Assembly (NCBI RefSeq): GCF_014195635.1
Contig: NZ_JACICC010000007.1
Span: 62,001-126,000, forward strand
Reading direction: 5' to 3'
Origin: Pseudochelatococcus contaminans
Lineage (GTDB): Bacteria > Pseudomonadota > Alphaproteobacteria > Rhizobiales > Beijerinckiaceae
Length of the DNA: 64,000 nucleotides
Shown: piece by piece, positions 1-9,524 of the stretch
Numbering within the stretch: position 1 is the stretch's first letter
How the letters are laid out: the number at the start of each line of letters is the position of its first letter
Notes under the pieces: generated by a model
Databases searched by the model: none
What the model was told of the DNA's origin: nothing
Seen by the model: the letters and a program-made list of their open reading frames with translations, nothing else
Program-made: the position numbers and the translations under genes

Positions 1-333
1 CCTTCGGGAGGCTTTCTGCGTTTATAACCCCACAGCCACCCAATCCAAAATTCTCCGTTCAATACCAGTAACTTACAAATAATCCGCCAAACCGTACCAT
101 TCCGTACAAATTCCTCCGTGGCACACGCACGGCACATGAAACAGAACAAATAATCATAAAACGTTCCTCGTATGAGCTCTCAGGATGACTTGATTTACGG
201 CCTCCTCATGAGCAGGAGCGATCATCACCTTTGCCCGGCGCGACGCGATTGTGACCGCGCAGGCATCAGCATACGGGTTGTAATCGACACGCCATACACA
301 CAAGGGGAGGGTGCAGCCTCTCCGGCGGCTGAC
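1..333. other. No gene seen; right half of a terminator-like hairpin at the edge
   Basis: No convincing coding region lies here. The first bases (CCTTCGGGAGGCTTT) look like the loop, right arm and T-rich tail of a rho-independent terminator whose left arm is outside the window, so a plus-strand gene probably ends just before position 1. The remainder is mildly AT-rich with no recognised motif. Confidence 0.3.
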
Positions 334-1091
334 CTACTGCTCGCATACGACCAAAGCTGAAAATGATTTCGCTCGGTCCGCAATGTCTGGCGGCTTGAGC
401 GTCGCGGCAACGGGGGGCGCCGATTTTAAGCTGAATGCCTTGGGCTTCCAGGAAGCCCTGTACGACACTTGCTTTGATGGCGAAGTTTACATTTTGCGCC
501 AGATCATCTGTAGCCGCTGCTACTTTCAGGGCATTCAGCTTTGAAACTACCACACCCACCACATTACCGGCATCATCAAGCAGTGGCCCGCCGCTATTTC
601 CGGGTTGAACTGGTGCAGAAATCTGAAGCATACGGTTGTCGTCTCGCAAGCCGGCAAGCGCCGTCACGCTGCCTTGCGTGAAGTTGCCGCTCGATGTGAG
701 AATACCCGTCAAAGGGTAACCGAACACTGCCGCATATTCGCGCATCCTCACCCCCGGGGCGGAACGCAGCGACTGCGGGAGCGGGGTGATCTGTAGCGAG
801 CAAGGCAAGATCGTTTATCGTATCACGGGACAGGATCCGGCCCTTTCGTGGAAGGTCTTGCGCGTAGCGCACGATTATCTTCTCGCATGCATCGCCGACA
901 TGCGCATTGGTGACCTGTTGTCCCTCTTCAGAAACGTAAAAACCTGTGCCGGTAGATGTTTGCCCCGGTGGGTCGGCGTATTGAGGCAACGCTGAAGAAC
1001 AAATTCCTATCGCGCATTTCCGCCGGTCAGTCACCCTGAACTTGTTGACAGCCTTCAAATAGATGTGAATCTTACGTTGCGTAGAGATCAC
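334..1091 (-). pseudogene. Trypsin-like (S1C) serine protease, frameshifted twice
   Basis: All three elements of a trypsin-like protease are readable but in different frames. The first frame has GTGFYVSEEG, TNAHV (catalytic His) and NDLALLA (catalytic Asp). A shift near 765-800 moves to the frame with VFGYPLTG, a GNSGGP motif (catalytic Ser) and NFAIKASVVQGFLEAQG. A second shift at the C6 run (plus strand GGGGGG near 411-416) moves to a third frame that gives a normal C-terminus, DIADRAKSFSALVVCEQ, then a stop at 334-336. The N-terminus before GTGF is not convincing and probably lost its original domain. Intact relatives are periplasmic or secreted proteases of the trypsin/Do group. Two shifts, one at a homopolymer, mean either a real pseudogene or assembly indels. 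Confidence 0.65.
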
Positions 1092-1111
1092 AATCTTGAA
1101 AGTAGTTCCTG

Positions 1112-1504
1112 ATGCCCGGTCGCATGAAAACTGGCAAGTTTGTTGAACGTTCTGGCCTCACCCCACGCACCATCGATCATTATGAGAATCTGGGGCTCCT
1201 GAAACTCGCCGATCGCAAGGAGCATGCTCATCGCCACTATGATGAGGCTGTCCTTGAGCGGGTGAAGACGATTACCGCGTTGACGCAAATTGGCCTCAGT
1301 CTCTCGCAGGTCGGCGACGTCATCGATCTGTATTGCGAGGACCCCGCGACGATCGCGAGTCGGGACAAGATATTGGCAACCCTTGCGGAACATCTGGTCA
1401 AGGTCGATTCGCAGCTTGTCAATCTTTGCACATTCCGTGACAAGATTCAGTCCAGGATAACCGAGGTGGGGATGTTGAACCCGGCAGTGCCACAGGAAGG
1501 ATGA
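1112..1504 (+). CDS. MerR-family transcriptional regulator
   Basis: A 130-residue protein. The N-terminal winged-helix matches MerR (KFVERSGLTPRTIDHYENLGLL), followed by a wing and a long dimerisation helix over about residues 75-115. Two cysteines (LYCEDPAT and NLCTFRD) are present, but there is no Cys cluster of the MerR, CueR or SoxR type, so no ligand can be assigned. MerR proteins twist promoters with over-long spacers. The start is uncertain: ATG at 1112 or at 1124 (MKTGKF), neither with a strong ribosome site. The neighbours are a broken protease upstream and an AT-rich gap downstream, so no target gene is evident nearby. Confidence 0.75.
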   Translation: MPGRMKTGKFVERSGLTPRTIDHYENLGLLKLADRKEHAHRHYDEAVLERVKTITALTQIGLSLSQVGDVIDLYCEDPATIASRDKILATLAEHLVKVDSQLVNLCTFRDKIQSRITEVGMLNPAVPQEG

Positions 1505-2102
1505 GACGCGGCAGGAGCGCCCATGCTGCACTATCTCTTTGATTTCCGCATATTGTCAAACGGGCCATAGCGTGGTCGGCGGCCTGTTCCTCGCCGGTTG
1601 CAGCGGTGAGGTTGGCTTGATGCGCTATGTTTCTGTGAACCGCATGGAATGTAATAAGCAGTAGTAAAAGAAGATACATATTAAAATAAAAATATATTCA
1701 ATAAACCACATAAAAAAATATAGAAATAAAAAACAAAAGTGTGAAACAAAACACAAAACCCCATAATAAAAAACAAGCAATAATACGGTAAAGGCAAGCG
1801 AGCAATCGACAGCGCTGTGCCGGCTGCCGGCCGTGGAAATCCGCGTGATGGGGCGCGGGACCGCGATAGCGGCGCGGCCGGCAGGCCGTGCGCCCCGGAT
1901 ATTCACCTGTACCGGGAGAGCAGGCGAGGGGAGAGCTCCTTCAATCCGGCGGTGTCTCCTGCTGCCCTGTCTCTCCCCTTCATCACCCAACCGCATTCGC
2001 GCTTTGCCGCGGCGATCGACACGATGCGTCCGTTTCCGTTTGCAGCGGAGGCGCCGCACTGCGCCATCGTCTGTAGCAAGGTCTTTTTTAGAGAGCTTCA
2101 CA
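1505..2102. other. Intergenic, with an AT-rich stretch at 1660-1800
   Basis: No gene recognised. Positions about 1660-1800 are strongly AT-rich with runs of A and AAATA, in contrast to the GC-rich flanks, as at a boundary between blocks of different origin. Open frames across 1800-2100 are GC-rich shadows without family resemblance. Confidence 0.4.
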
Positions 2103-3670
2103 TTGTCCATTCTTCCATCACTACTCAACACGCCCGCACCGCAGCCGCTGATTGACGGGCGTTCGCTCGCCGCCGATCCACTCGAATCCGGTCGGCCCGT
2201 TGTGCTGCCGCTCCATGCACTGTTGCAGCGCATGGATGGCGCCATACGCGCCATGACGGCCGACATTGATCCGGCCGGCGTCTGGATTACCGCCGAGGTC
2301 GCGAAACTGAACACGCGTCATGCAGGTGGCTTCTGGTTCGCCGAACTGGCCGATCCCGTGCCGGGAAAAAATCATCCGGCCTGCCTCTCCGTCCGGATCA
2401 GCCCCCAGCTCATTGAGAAGGTTTCGCTGTTGGCGGGAATCACGGTCACGCCGGATCTCATCGACGGTCAGGCCATGACCATGCGGATAGGCCTGCGCCT
2501 CCATCCGCGTCACGGACTTTCGGCGCAGGCCCTGGAGATCGATCCGGCTATGACGCCGAGCTTGCGCGCCGCGGCACAGGAAAAACTTCGACAGGAGTTG
2601 AGCGCGTGCGGCCTGTACGATCTTCAGCGGGCTCTGCCGACACCGGGCGACATCGTCCATCTTGCGGTCATCTGCCCCGATGGCTCCGCCGCGCGCGGTG
2701 ATGTCGAGGCGGTACTGGCGCCACTCGTCGAGAAGCGGCTGCTGATGCTTGACTGGCACAAAATCAAATTCGAGGGTCCGGCCGCTCTGCCGGCAGCCTC
2801 GTCACGGCGCTTGAGGGTATCGCCCGACAGCATTGGCGTCCGCGCGCAGACGCAACTCTGATCGTGCGTGGTGGTGGCAGCGCAGCTGCCATTGCCACGA
2901 TCGAAACGCGCGCTGTCGCCGAAGCAGTTGCTCGCATGCCGATGCCTGTAGTGCTCGGAATCGGTCACGCCGCGGACCGCGGTATCCTGGCCGAAATCGC
3001 CTGGCAGGCATGCAGTACACCCACGAGCGCGGCGACCGCCGTGCGGGATCTCATTGTCGGTGCGGCAATTGCGGCACGTAACCATGCCTGCTCCATCGCT
3101 GCCCTCTGCCGCCAGCGTATAGCGGCGCAGGAGATGGCGTGCCGGACTGCCGCCAATACGATCCGGAGAACCACGTACCGGACGCTCGGTGAGCAGACGA
3201 CGCAGCTTGCCAGCCGCGATCACGACCTTGATACCGTGGTCGCCCGCGTTGACGAAAGGCTGTGCGGATTCGACGCCGATATCGCGCGAATGGTGGGCGA
3301 CCTGCGCGCGCATGCCGACGGCGCGACAGGCGTATTCTCGCGGCATCTGAAAGAACTCGATCGGACGATGCAGGTCATCCGGGAGCAGGGCGCAATACAG
3401 CTTCTGACGGCGGAGCGTGATGTCGCCCGGTATGCAGCGGAGCTCGCACAGGCCCGGCTATCCCGGGCGCAACTGCCTGTGCCTCATGTTTTTCCTGCCG
3501 AGGATGTCCCGATCATTGTCAAGGCGCTGGACGGTGAGATCGTCACGAGCGCTTACCGGGCCCGTGATCGACCGCTGACGCTGCAATTCCACGATGGCCA
3601 GATCCCGGTCTGGCTCCATCCGGCGGCGACCATCCAGCCGATCGTCGAATCATCTGTCACTGCATCGTGA
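2103..3670 (+). pseudogene. xseA: Exonuclease VII large subunit-like protein (XseA), one frameshift
   Basis: The first part reads in one frame to about 2795 with an OB-fold-like start (VWITAEVAKLN, then GGFWFAELADP) and LPTPGDIVHLAVICPDGSAA. The second part reads in the next frame from about 2795 to 3670 with LIVRGGGSAAA, PVVLGIGHAADRGILAEIA and CSTPTSAATAV, matching the conserved XseA core (RGGGS, GHEtD, PTPtAAAE). A long coiled-coil region follows and the protein ends near residue 500. Exonuclease VII degrades single-stranded DNA from both ends. Only one base separates the halves, so the gene is a fresh pseudogene, a sequencing indel, or needs frameshifting. The start is unclear; TTG at 2103 behind AGAGAG is a guess. 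It is divergent from chromosomal XseA and looks like an accessory paralogue. Confidence 0.65.
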
Positions 3671-3738
3671 TCCGTTTTCCCACATCCATCACCACCAACA
3701 TCCACCCGATTGCATACCAACCTCAATAAGGATTTTCC

Positions 3739-3975
3739 ATGTCATTCACCAACACTATCGAAGTCACTTCATCTCCGGACTTTTCCTCCTACGCTGCCGC
3801 CTATGCCGCTCTCGAACAGTGCCTTGCCCGCATGAGCCGTGCCGGGCCGCGTGACCTCGAGGAAATGGAGTGCATCATTCGCGACGCGGGCCGAGCCGTT
3901 GCATTCTGCCGCACGCGCATCGAGGAAATTCGCTCCGTTTGCAGCCAGAACCTCGCGGAGCTGCCGTGGCCATGA
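3739..3975 (+). CDS. xseB: Exonuclease VII small subunit-like protein (XseB)
   Basis: A 78-residue, largely helical protein (SYAAAYAALEQCLARMS..DLEEMECIIRDAGRAVAFCRTRIEEI). Its length and the two-helix pattern fit XseB, and it follows the XseA-like gene by 68 bases. The start is supported by AAGGA six bases before ATG. XseB binds the long coiled coil of XseA to form active ExoVII. Its stop overlaps the next ATG (ATGATGA), suggesting translational coupling with the AAA gene. Identification rests mainly on context and size. Confidence 0.5.
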   Translation: MSFTNTIEVTSSPDFSSYAAAYAALEQCLARMSRAGPRDLEEMECIIRDAGRAVAFCRTRIEEIRSVCSQNLAELPWP

Positions 3976-4622
3976 TGACGAGTTTTTGGACGGTGCGTCA
4001 CTTTCCCACCCGCCTGGAGGATGGTTTCGGCCCGGCCCCTGAGGGCTCGGTCAGAAGGTCCGGTGAACCCGCGCCAGTCACCCGGACGAAGCCGGATGAA
4101 GCAGACCCCGGGGCCGCCTTCGAACTGGCGGCACTCGAGGAGCCATCAGCGGAAGAGATGGAGGATATTCTCGACGCGATCCCTGTGTCCGACAAGGAAC
4201 CGGAGGCGGGGCAGGAGCCATCTCCATCCATATTTCCGGAGCGGTCCGTCGCGGGACCTGCCATCAAGCTCTTCGACCCCGCCTCCGTGTACGTGGTCGG
4301 TGGCGGTGATGAGAATCCCTTCGAGGAAGGAGGGGGTGAGCGCGGCGCCTTGCTCAAGGCCATGGCGACGGACGCGGCAGCCGGATACAGGGCGCTCGTC
4401 GTGCCGCAGGCGCAGCAGGTGGCAGCCCTGCATGCGCTTGAGGCGACGGCGCCCCAGCTCGCATCGGTCATTTCGATTGTCGCGGATGCAGCCGAAGCCG
4501 CCCTGCGGCCGGCGGTCGGCTTTGCCTGCCCGCCGCTGTTCATCGCCGGACCGCCCGGCGTCGGAAAGACGCGTCTCATCAGAATGTCCGACGATTCTGT
4601 CCGACAGGAAACCCTGCAGTAG
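3972..4622 (+). pseudogene. AAA-type ATPase, cut just after Walker A
   Basis: Starts at ATG 3972 or 3975, overlapping the stop of the small gene before it. About 190 acidic, low-complexity and helical residues lead to LFIAGPPGVGKTRL, a textbook Walker A motif of AAA proteases and helicases. The reading frame then runs into unrelated sequence (IRMSDDSVRQETLQ) and stops. Walker B, sensor and arginine-finger regions are missing, so about two thirds of the protein has been lost by deletion or insertion at about 4585. With the XseAB-like genes it would have formed a three-gene DNA-processing cassette. Confidence 0.6.
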
Positions 4623-4879
4623 CCAGAAAATCCGTCAGCTCCTCTCGGACAACCTCCAGCCTCAAACGTCCAGAACAATCGTCCAGAATCGCCACGCCAG
4701 ATGCCCCGCTATTCGGAAAAATATATACTGATAAATTACTTCAGGTAAAACTTTTCAAGTCGCTCATATGGCGGAAAATGCGCTTCTCACAAAATTTTAC
4801 ATGAAAAATTAAGTTTATGATAATATAAAAAATATATTGTTCGGATTGTTTTGTAATCATTTGCATGAAATACATATTC

Positions 4880-5240
4880 GGTCCCACGAGAGGGACTGTG
4901 GTCGCTGCCGGGGCACCAGCGCGCCGGCAGCCCAAAGGGCACCGTCGCACGACCCTGGCGGGCCGTGGCTGGAACAAAAGTGGCGACGGGTAAAACCACG
5001 CCGCCGGAGGGGTTCCGATCCCTTACTGGGTCCGGACAACCCCGTCCAACGAGGCAAAGTAAAAGGCATTATGTTCAGGGCTCTCCTTGCCGAGAGATCA
5101 GTCTGACAAAGTCGGTACCACCATGGCAGCGCCTTGGACGGACCGTAACGCAACAGGCGGTGACGTCACACGAGACACTTCCCGGACGAAGCCGAAACAG
5201 ACCAGTGATCCTGACCGATGTTCATGTGTGAGATGCATAG
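4880..5240. other. GC-rich structured non-coding block (possible RNA or plasmid site)
   Basis: A sharply bounded GC-rich segment inside AT-rich DNA. Visible pairings are CTGCCGG (4905-4911) with CCGGCAG (4924-4930), a perfect 7-bp stem, and GGCGGGCCGTGG (4957-4968) with CCACGCCGCC (4996-5005), a 10-bp stem with a two-base bulge. No open frame fits it and it is not a tRNA, tmRNA or RNase P pattern that I can recognise. It could be a structured RNA, a plasmid replication or transfer site, or a degraded gene. Confidence 0.3.
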
Positions 5241-5827
5241 ATAAATGATCTGGCCGCCACATCATTCTATCGCTGACGCTTCCGCTCCGCTGTTTCTGCC
5301 CCCATTTCATCTGCACATTTTCGGCAAGAACCCGACTTTCAGGAACTGGCGGAATCGCATTTTCCGCCCGCTGTCGATCAGCCGAAACTGAGAAAGTTGT
5401 GCCGATTGCGATGACCATTTTACCCGCGATCAAGCGGCTTATTGTCGAGTCAGTGCGGCGGTACTTCATACATTTGAATCGATATTCCGCATTCTGAGCT
5501 TCAAAAATGACGTCGGAAAATATCATGATCCGGACAAAAAAGCGGATCCGACAGGCTGCATCAGAAAACGTAACTGGGGCCAATTTTGCGCAATGCAATC
5601 TCTTTCTCGTCTGTGATTCCGTCCTCCACCGAAAAGCCGAGATTCCAAAAAACGGAAACGTCCGATTCAAAATTTGAATCGAACTCGCTGCCACACCGAA
5701 AGTGGTGATTCCCCGATCCCCGAGCACACCCGATCCCATGCCGCAATCATGCCGCCACCACCACCAAGGCGATGCGGAAGGTCGCCAAAAAAGGCCGCGG
5801 TGACCACCTCCACGGATGAGAAAAAGC

Positions 5828-5884
5828 TGACAAACTGGGGAATTTTAATCCGGCACTTCTGGGGAAATTGTAAGCGGTATTGAT
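5828..5884. mobile_element. Probable end of an IS21-family element
   Basis: Two near-repeats lie side by side: ACTGGGGAATTTTAATCCGG and TTCTGGGGAAATTGTAAGCG, followed by GGTATTGATAG. Tandem CTGGGGAATTTnAAtCCGGC-type motifs are typical of IS21-family ends. No istA or istB sequence is seen, so only a terminal scrap remains. The family assignment is from memory of the motif. Confidence 0.4.
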
Positions 5885-6056
5885 AGATGTCGATTGCTTC
5901 TTAAGAAAAATCAAAGGCTTCAGATCCGTCGCAGCCCTATACCACAAGCGAGATGATAGATTTCTCGCTTCCGTACAACTCGCTTCAATCCGAATCTGGT
6001 TGCGAAATTATGAGTCGGTCGCCTAATCTATTCTGGAAGACACTATCCGTGGCACG

Positions 6057-6938
6057 TCAGATTGCATGCGGCAGAATAAGTGTGAGCTTTTTGGGATGGA
6101 TCCTAATATCCAGGGGCAGATCCCCAAGCACTTCGCCGTCGATTTGCACGGGTACGAGTCCGTCTCCGCCAATCTTTACCCAGGCAGCGGTTTCCAGCGT
6201 TACACCCGGACCAAAACGCAGGCCGCCTATGGCAAGAGTGGAGAGTTGGGTGAGCCGCATCAGGGGGCCGCTGCCTTTCATGCTCAGGACCTGGAACCGC
6301 GCTTCGTTGAGATCGGCCGTTGGCGCCAGCATCAGGTTCGCCGCATAGCGCTTTGTTCTGGTGACGATGATCCAGCGCGCCTGCGTCAACCCCCGCTCGG
6401 TCTCCATCTGCAGCAGTCTGTCACGATGTGACACGAGCGCACGCAACGTTGGCCCCACCAGTCCCAGCCACCCTAGGCTCCGCATGCCTTTCAATTCGAA
6501 CTGCCGCACAGCCTCGGCGTCGAATCCGATCCCCACTACGAAAAGGAATGGCCGCCCGTTGACTTCTCCAACCGGGATCGTCCGTTCGCAGCCTCGCAGA
6601 AGCGTACTGGCCAACGCCTCCGGCGAGCGCGGTAGACCGATCTCGCGAGAAAAGACGTTGGCCGTACCGACGGGAATGATGCCCATCGGTGTGCTCTGGC
6701 CCAGGACACCCTCGGCCACGTCGTGCACGGTCCCGTCGCCTCCCACCGCTACGATCGCATGAAAGCGCCCGCTTTTCGCTGCTGCTTCCGCCGCTATCAT
6801 GCCTTCGCCGCGACGCGCTGTCTCCGTGACCTCGATGTCGCTGCAAGAGCGCTTGAGACGGGACAAAACGGCGTCGTAGAGACGGCGTGTCTGTGACCCG
6901 GCGTTGGGGTTGTGGATGATGCAGAACCGTGTGCGCAT
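6057..6938 (-). CDS. Diacylglycerol kinase-family lipid kinase (YegS/BmrU-like)
   Basis: 293 residues. The N-terminal nucleotide-binding half has NPNAG, VGGDGTVHDVAEG (the GGDGT catalytic loop) and GIIPVGTANVFSREIG; the C-terminal beta-rich half ends with VPVQIDGE. This is the complete DAGK_cat/YegS arrangement at normal length. Such enzymes phosphorylate diacylglycerol or related lipids at the membrane. The PAP2-phosphatase gene lies 14 bases upstream on the same strand, so the two are probably co-transcribed and may run opposing phosphorylation and dephosphorylation steps. Confidence 0.85.
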   Translation of the reverse strand: MRTRFCIIHNPNAGSQTRRLYDAVLSRLKRSCSDIEVTETARRGEGMIAAEAAAKSGRFHAIVAVGGDGTVHDVAEGVLGQSTPMGIIPVGTANVFSREIGLPRSPEALASTLLRGCERTIPVGEVNGRPFLFVVGIGFDAEAVRQFELKGMRSLGWLGLVGPTLRALVSHRDRLLQMETERGLTQARWIIVTRTKRYAANLMLAPTADLNEARFQVLSMKGSGPLMRLTQLSTLAIGGLRFGPGVTLETAAWVKIGGDGLVPVQIDGEVLGDLPLDIRIHPKKLTLILPHAI

Positions 6939-6952
6939 ATGCTATTGGAAAT

Positions 6953-7867
6953 TTAGCCGTCCTTGCGGGCAGGCGGTTTCAGCGGCAATTGGGGTCTGTT
7001 CCCTTCGGTAATGCCGAAACCGATCAGCAGCCAAAATCCGCCGACAAGAAATCCGCCCAGGACATCCGTGAGGTAGTGGACGCCGAGATACATCCGGCTA
7101 AAGCCAATCAACACTATCAGAACGGTTGCGCAATAGACAACCTCGAACCTTTCGCGGAACTCGGGCATGGCGCGGGCGATGGCATAGGCGATGAACCCAT
7201 AGACTGCCATCGCCGCCGTTGCGTGCCCGCTTGGAAACGACCAGCCGGTCGCGTTGATGTCGAATATCATCTCGGGGCGGTGGCGTCCGCTGAGAAGCTT
7301 GCCGATCGTCGTCGTGGAAACGGCGCCAAGGCATGTCACCCAAAGGGAAACAATGATGTAGGTTCCTCTTTGCGGCCAGAGAAAGCCTGTCGCGACGATG
7401 ACCGCTGCGACGACGGTCGGGGTGCTGCCAAGATTGGTGATCCAGAGAAAAATGGAAACAAGCGGCTCAACCCGCCACGGATTCAGCGCGGCATTGATCG
7501 TGTTGTCGCTGCGAATGATCCCCTGCGCCTCAAGAACGTCCTCAGTCAGCCCGCTGAAGAGTGCGAAGAGATAAAGCGCTGCAAGAACCATCAGGGTCAA
7601 GGGCAAGCCGGTGGGCCGACGGGGATCGACTCGCCGTGCAATCAATGCGAAGAGCGTCGGATAACGTTCGGCCAATCGTGAAAGAAGGAGCCGCAGCCGC
7701 GTCAATGCGTGCGAGCCGGCCAGAGCGGGCGGGATGTCCGGAGTCATGCCGGCGATGAAAAGTGCGGCCTTGCGTGCCATCGCGCGAAGTACAAAGATGG
7801 TGGTCAAGGCGAGGATGATTGTCACGATGATCATGACTGGCCCGGAATTAGAGGCGTGTATGTGCAT
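6953..7867 (-). CDS. PAP2-family membrane phosphatase
   Basis: 304 residues with an N-terminal transmembrane helix, a cytoplasmic linker and several more helices. The three PAP2 signature pieces are present: KLLSGRHRP, PSGH and SRMYLGVHYLTDVLGG (catalytic His of motifs 2 and 3). Family members remove phosphate from phosphatidic acid, undecaprenyl diphosphate or similar lipids. The long N-terminal part is unusual for a minimal PAP2 protein. The start could be 7867 or 7834 (MIIVTI); neither has a clear ribosome site. It is the first gene of a two-gene unit with the lipid kinase. Confidence 0.85.
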   Translation of the reverse strand: MHIHASNSGPVMIIVTIILALTTIFVLRAMARKAALFIAGMTPDIPPALAGSHALTRLRLLLSRLAERYPTLFALIARRVDPRRPTGLPLTLMVLAALYLFALFSGLTEDVLEAQGIIRSDNTINAALNPWRVEPLVSIFLWITNLGSTPTVVAAVIVATGFLWPQRGTYIIVSLWVTCLGAVSTTTIGKLLSGRHRPEMIFDINATGWSFPSGHATAAMAVYGFIAYAIARAMPEFRERFEVVYCATVLIVLIGFSRMYLGVHYLTDVLGGFLVGGFWLLIGFGITEGNRPQLPLKPPARKDG

Positions 7868-7906
7868 CGTATATCCGCGCGGGACATCGATGAAGGATTA
7901 GTAATT

Positions 7907-7928
7907 CCGCCACAGCCGGCTGTGGCGG
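7907..7928 (-). terminator. Perfect 22-bp palindrome after fetB
   Basis: CCGCCACAGCC is followed immediately by its exact reverse complement. It lies 71 bases beyond the fetB stop and before the PAP2 gene, so it probably ends the fbp/fet transcript. The following minus-strand bases (AATTACT) are only weakly T-rich, and a cruciform or protein-binding role is also possible. Confidence 0.4.
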
Positions 7929-7998
7929 AGGCGCTGAGGCTGTCGTTTGCAAGCAAAGGAGTGGAGCATGTATTCGGTCCGTGAAGTGATGACATGCT

Positions 7999-8799
7999 CT
8001 ATTCTCTTGCGATCAGGCGGTCGAGGCGCAGCCGGTGCCGCTCGTCGGTGATCGCGGCGATGCAGAGCTGGGTGGCGGCAATGACGCCGATGGTGCCCGC
8101 ACCTGCCAGAAGAAACATAAGCAGGATCTGGTATTTCGCGGCATCCAGCGGGTCCATGCCCGCCAGGACCTGACCCGTCATGATGCCGGGCAGGATGATA
8201 ATGCCGGCGCCGGCCATCTGGTTGATGACCGGAATAAGACCATTGCGTGTGGCCGAAACCCGTACTTCTCCGAGAGCCAGAAAGCGATCGGCTCCCAGTG
8301 ACAGACGTGCTTCGATGGCGCGTTTCTCCCGCTGAATGGACGTCAGCATCGCGTTCAGGGCAAGGCTCGTACCGTTCATGACATTGCCCAGAATGATGCC
8401 CAGCAGCGGGATGGTATGTCGTGGATCGAGCCAGGCGGCCTCCCGCAAGGCTGTCGTCAACGCGAGTCCGGTGACGAATATGGTTGCGATGGTGATAGGC
8501 AGGCCGCCGAGTCCGAAACGTCTCCATCCCCTAAAGCGGAATTGTTGTCGCGAGTAGACCTCATAGGTTGCCGCGACGATCATCGCGGCCAGGATGAACA
8601 GGGTCACCGTCGGCGACGAAGCCGCAAACACGTAACGTAACATAAGCCCTACCAGAAGCAGTTGGGCAACCATTCGCAAGGCGGAGACCGCCAGCGAGCT
8701 ATGAATGTTGAGCGCCAGGACGATCGAGAGTCCTGAAGCGATTATCAGACTGAGAGCAGCGAGCAGCAGGTCTGTGACGGAGAGGTTGACCGGCGTCAC
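7999..8799 (-). CDS. fetB: FetB-type ABC transporter permease
   Basis: 266 residues with about seven hydrophobic helices, matching the UPF0014/FetB family along the whole length (SLIIASGLSIVLALNIHSSL, GIILGNVMNGTSLALNAM, VINQMAGAGIIILPGIMTGQVLAG). In E. coli FetAB is an iron exporter that lowers oxidative stress. It starts at a GTG that overlaps the fetA stop by four bases, so the pair is translationally coupled. Its place directly downstream of an iron importer operon fits iron balance. Confidence 0.85.
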   Translation of the reverse strand: MTPVNLSVTDLLLAALSLIIASGLSIVLALNIHSSLAVSALRMVAQLLLVGLMLRYVFAASSPTVTLFILAAMIVAATYEVYSRQQFRFRGWRRFGLGGLPITIATIFVTGLALTTALREAAWLDPRHTIPLLGIILGNVMNGTSLALNAMLTSIQREKRAIEARLSLGADRFLALGEVRVSATRNGLIPVINQMAGAGIIILPGIMTGQVLAGMDPLDAAKYQILLMFLLAGAGTIGVIAATQLCIAAITDERHRLRLDRLIARE

Positions 8800-9488
8800 G
8801 GGTTGGCCTCGGCCAGTCCTGTGCGCGAGAGAACATAATGGCGATCCGCGATGCGCGCGACCTGTGCCGGATCGTGCGACACGATGAGCAACCCCGTTCC
8901 CTCCTGCTTCACGCGCATAAGAAGCTCTTCGACCTGAAGCGTGGATTCTGGATCAAGCGCTGATGTCGGCTCGTCGAGAAGCAGGAAACGCGGTCGCTGG
9001 ATCAACGCTCGCACGAGCGACAGCCGCTGGCGCTCGCCGCTCGACACATTGTCGGGGACGGCCTTCATCAGCGATTCGGACATGCCGAGTTCCGCAAGCA
9101 GGCGCCGCGCGGCCTCGGGGTCCGCCATGTGGGCGGAAACAGGGGATGTCCACCACCCGGAATCGGCGGCGACATAGGTCACCAGCCGCCGCCAGCGGTT
9201 GGCCGGCATCGTCTCCCGCACCAGCTCCGCGATGCGGGCGGTTCCCGTTCCGGGATCGAGGTCCGCGATCAGGCGGAGCAGCGCGCTCTTGCCGCTGCCC
9301 GACGGGCCGGAGAGGGCAACGCAGCTTCCCGCCGCGACAGTCAGACTGAACGCAGGATGGCCGCTGCCGCGCGACAGGTTCTCTGCAACCAGAGGCTGCG
9401 CCGCAGCAAGCCTTTCCGGCGAATTCGGGACGTCTCGGCCCACCGCATGTAGCATTTGCTTATTATGTGCTCGTAATGCAGCAAACAC
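8796..9488 (-). CDS. fetA: FetA-type ABC transporter ATPase
   Basis: Up to 230 residues. Walker A GPSGSGKSALL, ABC signature SSGERQRLSLVRALI, Walker B FLLLDEPTSALDPES and the H-loop VSHDP are all intact. The small size and partnership with FetB identify FetA. The start is uncertain: ATG 9488, or ATG 9455 (MLHAVG), which would remove a non-conserved leader. It follows fbpB by about 36-70 bases on the same strand and is probably in the same transcript. The bases AAACACTAC at 9483-9491 match an arm of the inverted repeat upstream of the RpiR-type regulator. Confidence 0.85.
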   Translation of the reverse strand: MFAALRAHNKQMLHAVGRDVPNSPERLAAAQPLVAENLSRGSGHPAFSLTVAAGSCVALSGPSGSGKSALLRLIADLDPGTGTARIAELVRETMPANRWRRLVTYVAADSGWWTSPVSAHMADPEAARRLLAELGMSESLMKAVPDNVSSGERQRLSLVRALIQRPRFLLLDEPTSALDPESTLQVEELLMRVKQEGTGLLIVSHDPAQVARIADRHYVLSRTGLAEANP

Positions 9489-9524
9489 TACCAGATGGCC
9501 CCGGGCCGCGCAAGCGGCCGGTTT

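Larger units (their letters stand above)
4623..6056. other. 1.4 kb non-coding stretch
   Basis: No convincing gene on either strand. Positions 4720-4860 are AT-rich, 4880-5240 are GC-rich and fold-prone (listed separately), and 5240-5820 is unremarkable. A 213-codon open frame on the minus strand (5098-5739) resembles no family I know and has poor protein composition. A probable IS21-family end lies near 5830-5884. Confidence 0.4.

Noticed and set aside
1625-2314. A 229-codon minus-strand frame
   Set aside because: It covers the AT-rich gap and the antisense of the XseA-like gene; its sequence switches abruptly from polar to Phe-rich and fits no family.
5098-5739. A 213-codon minus-strand frame
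   Set aside because: No ribosome site, poor protein-like composition and no resemblance to any family.
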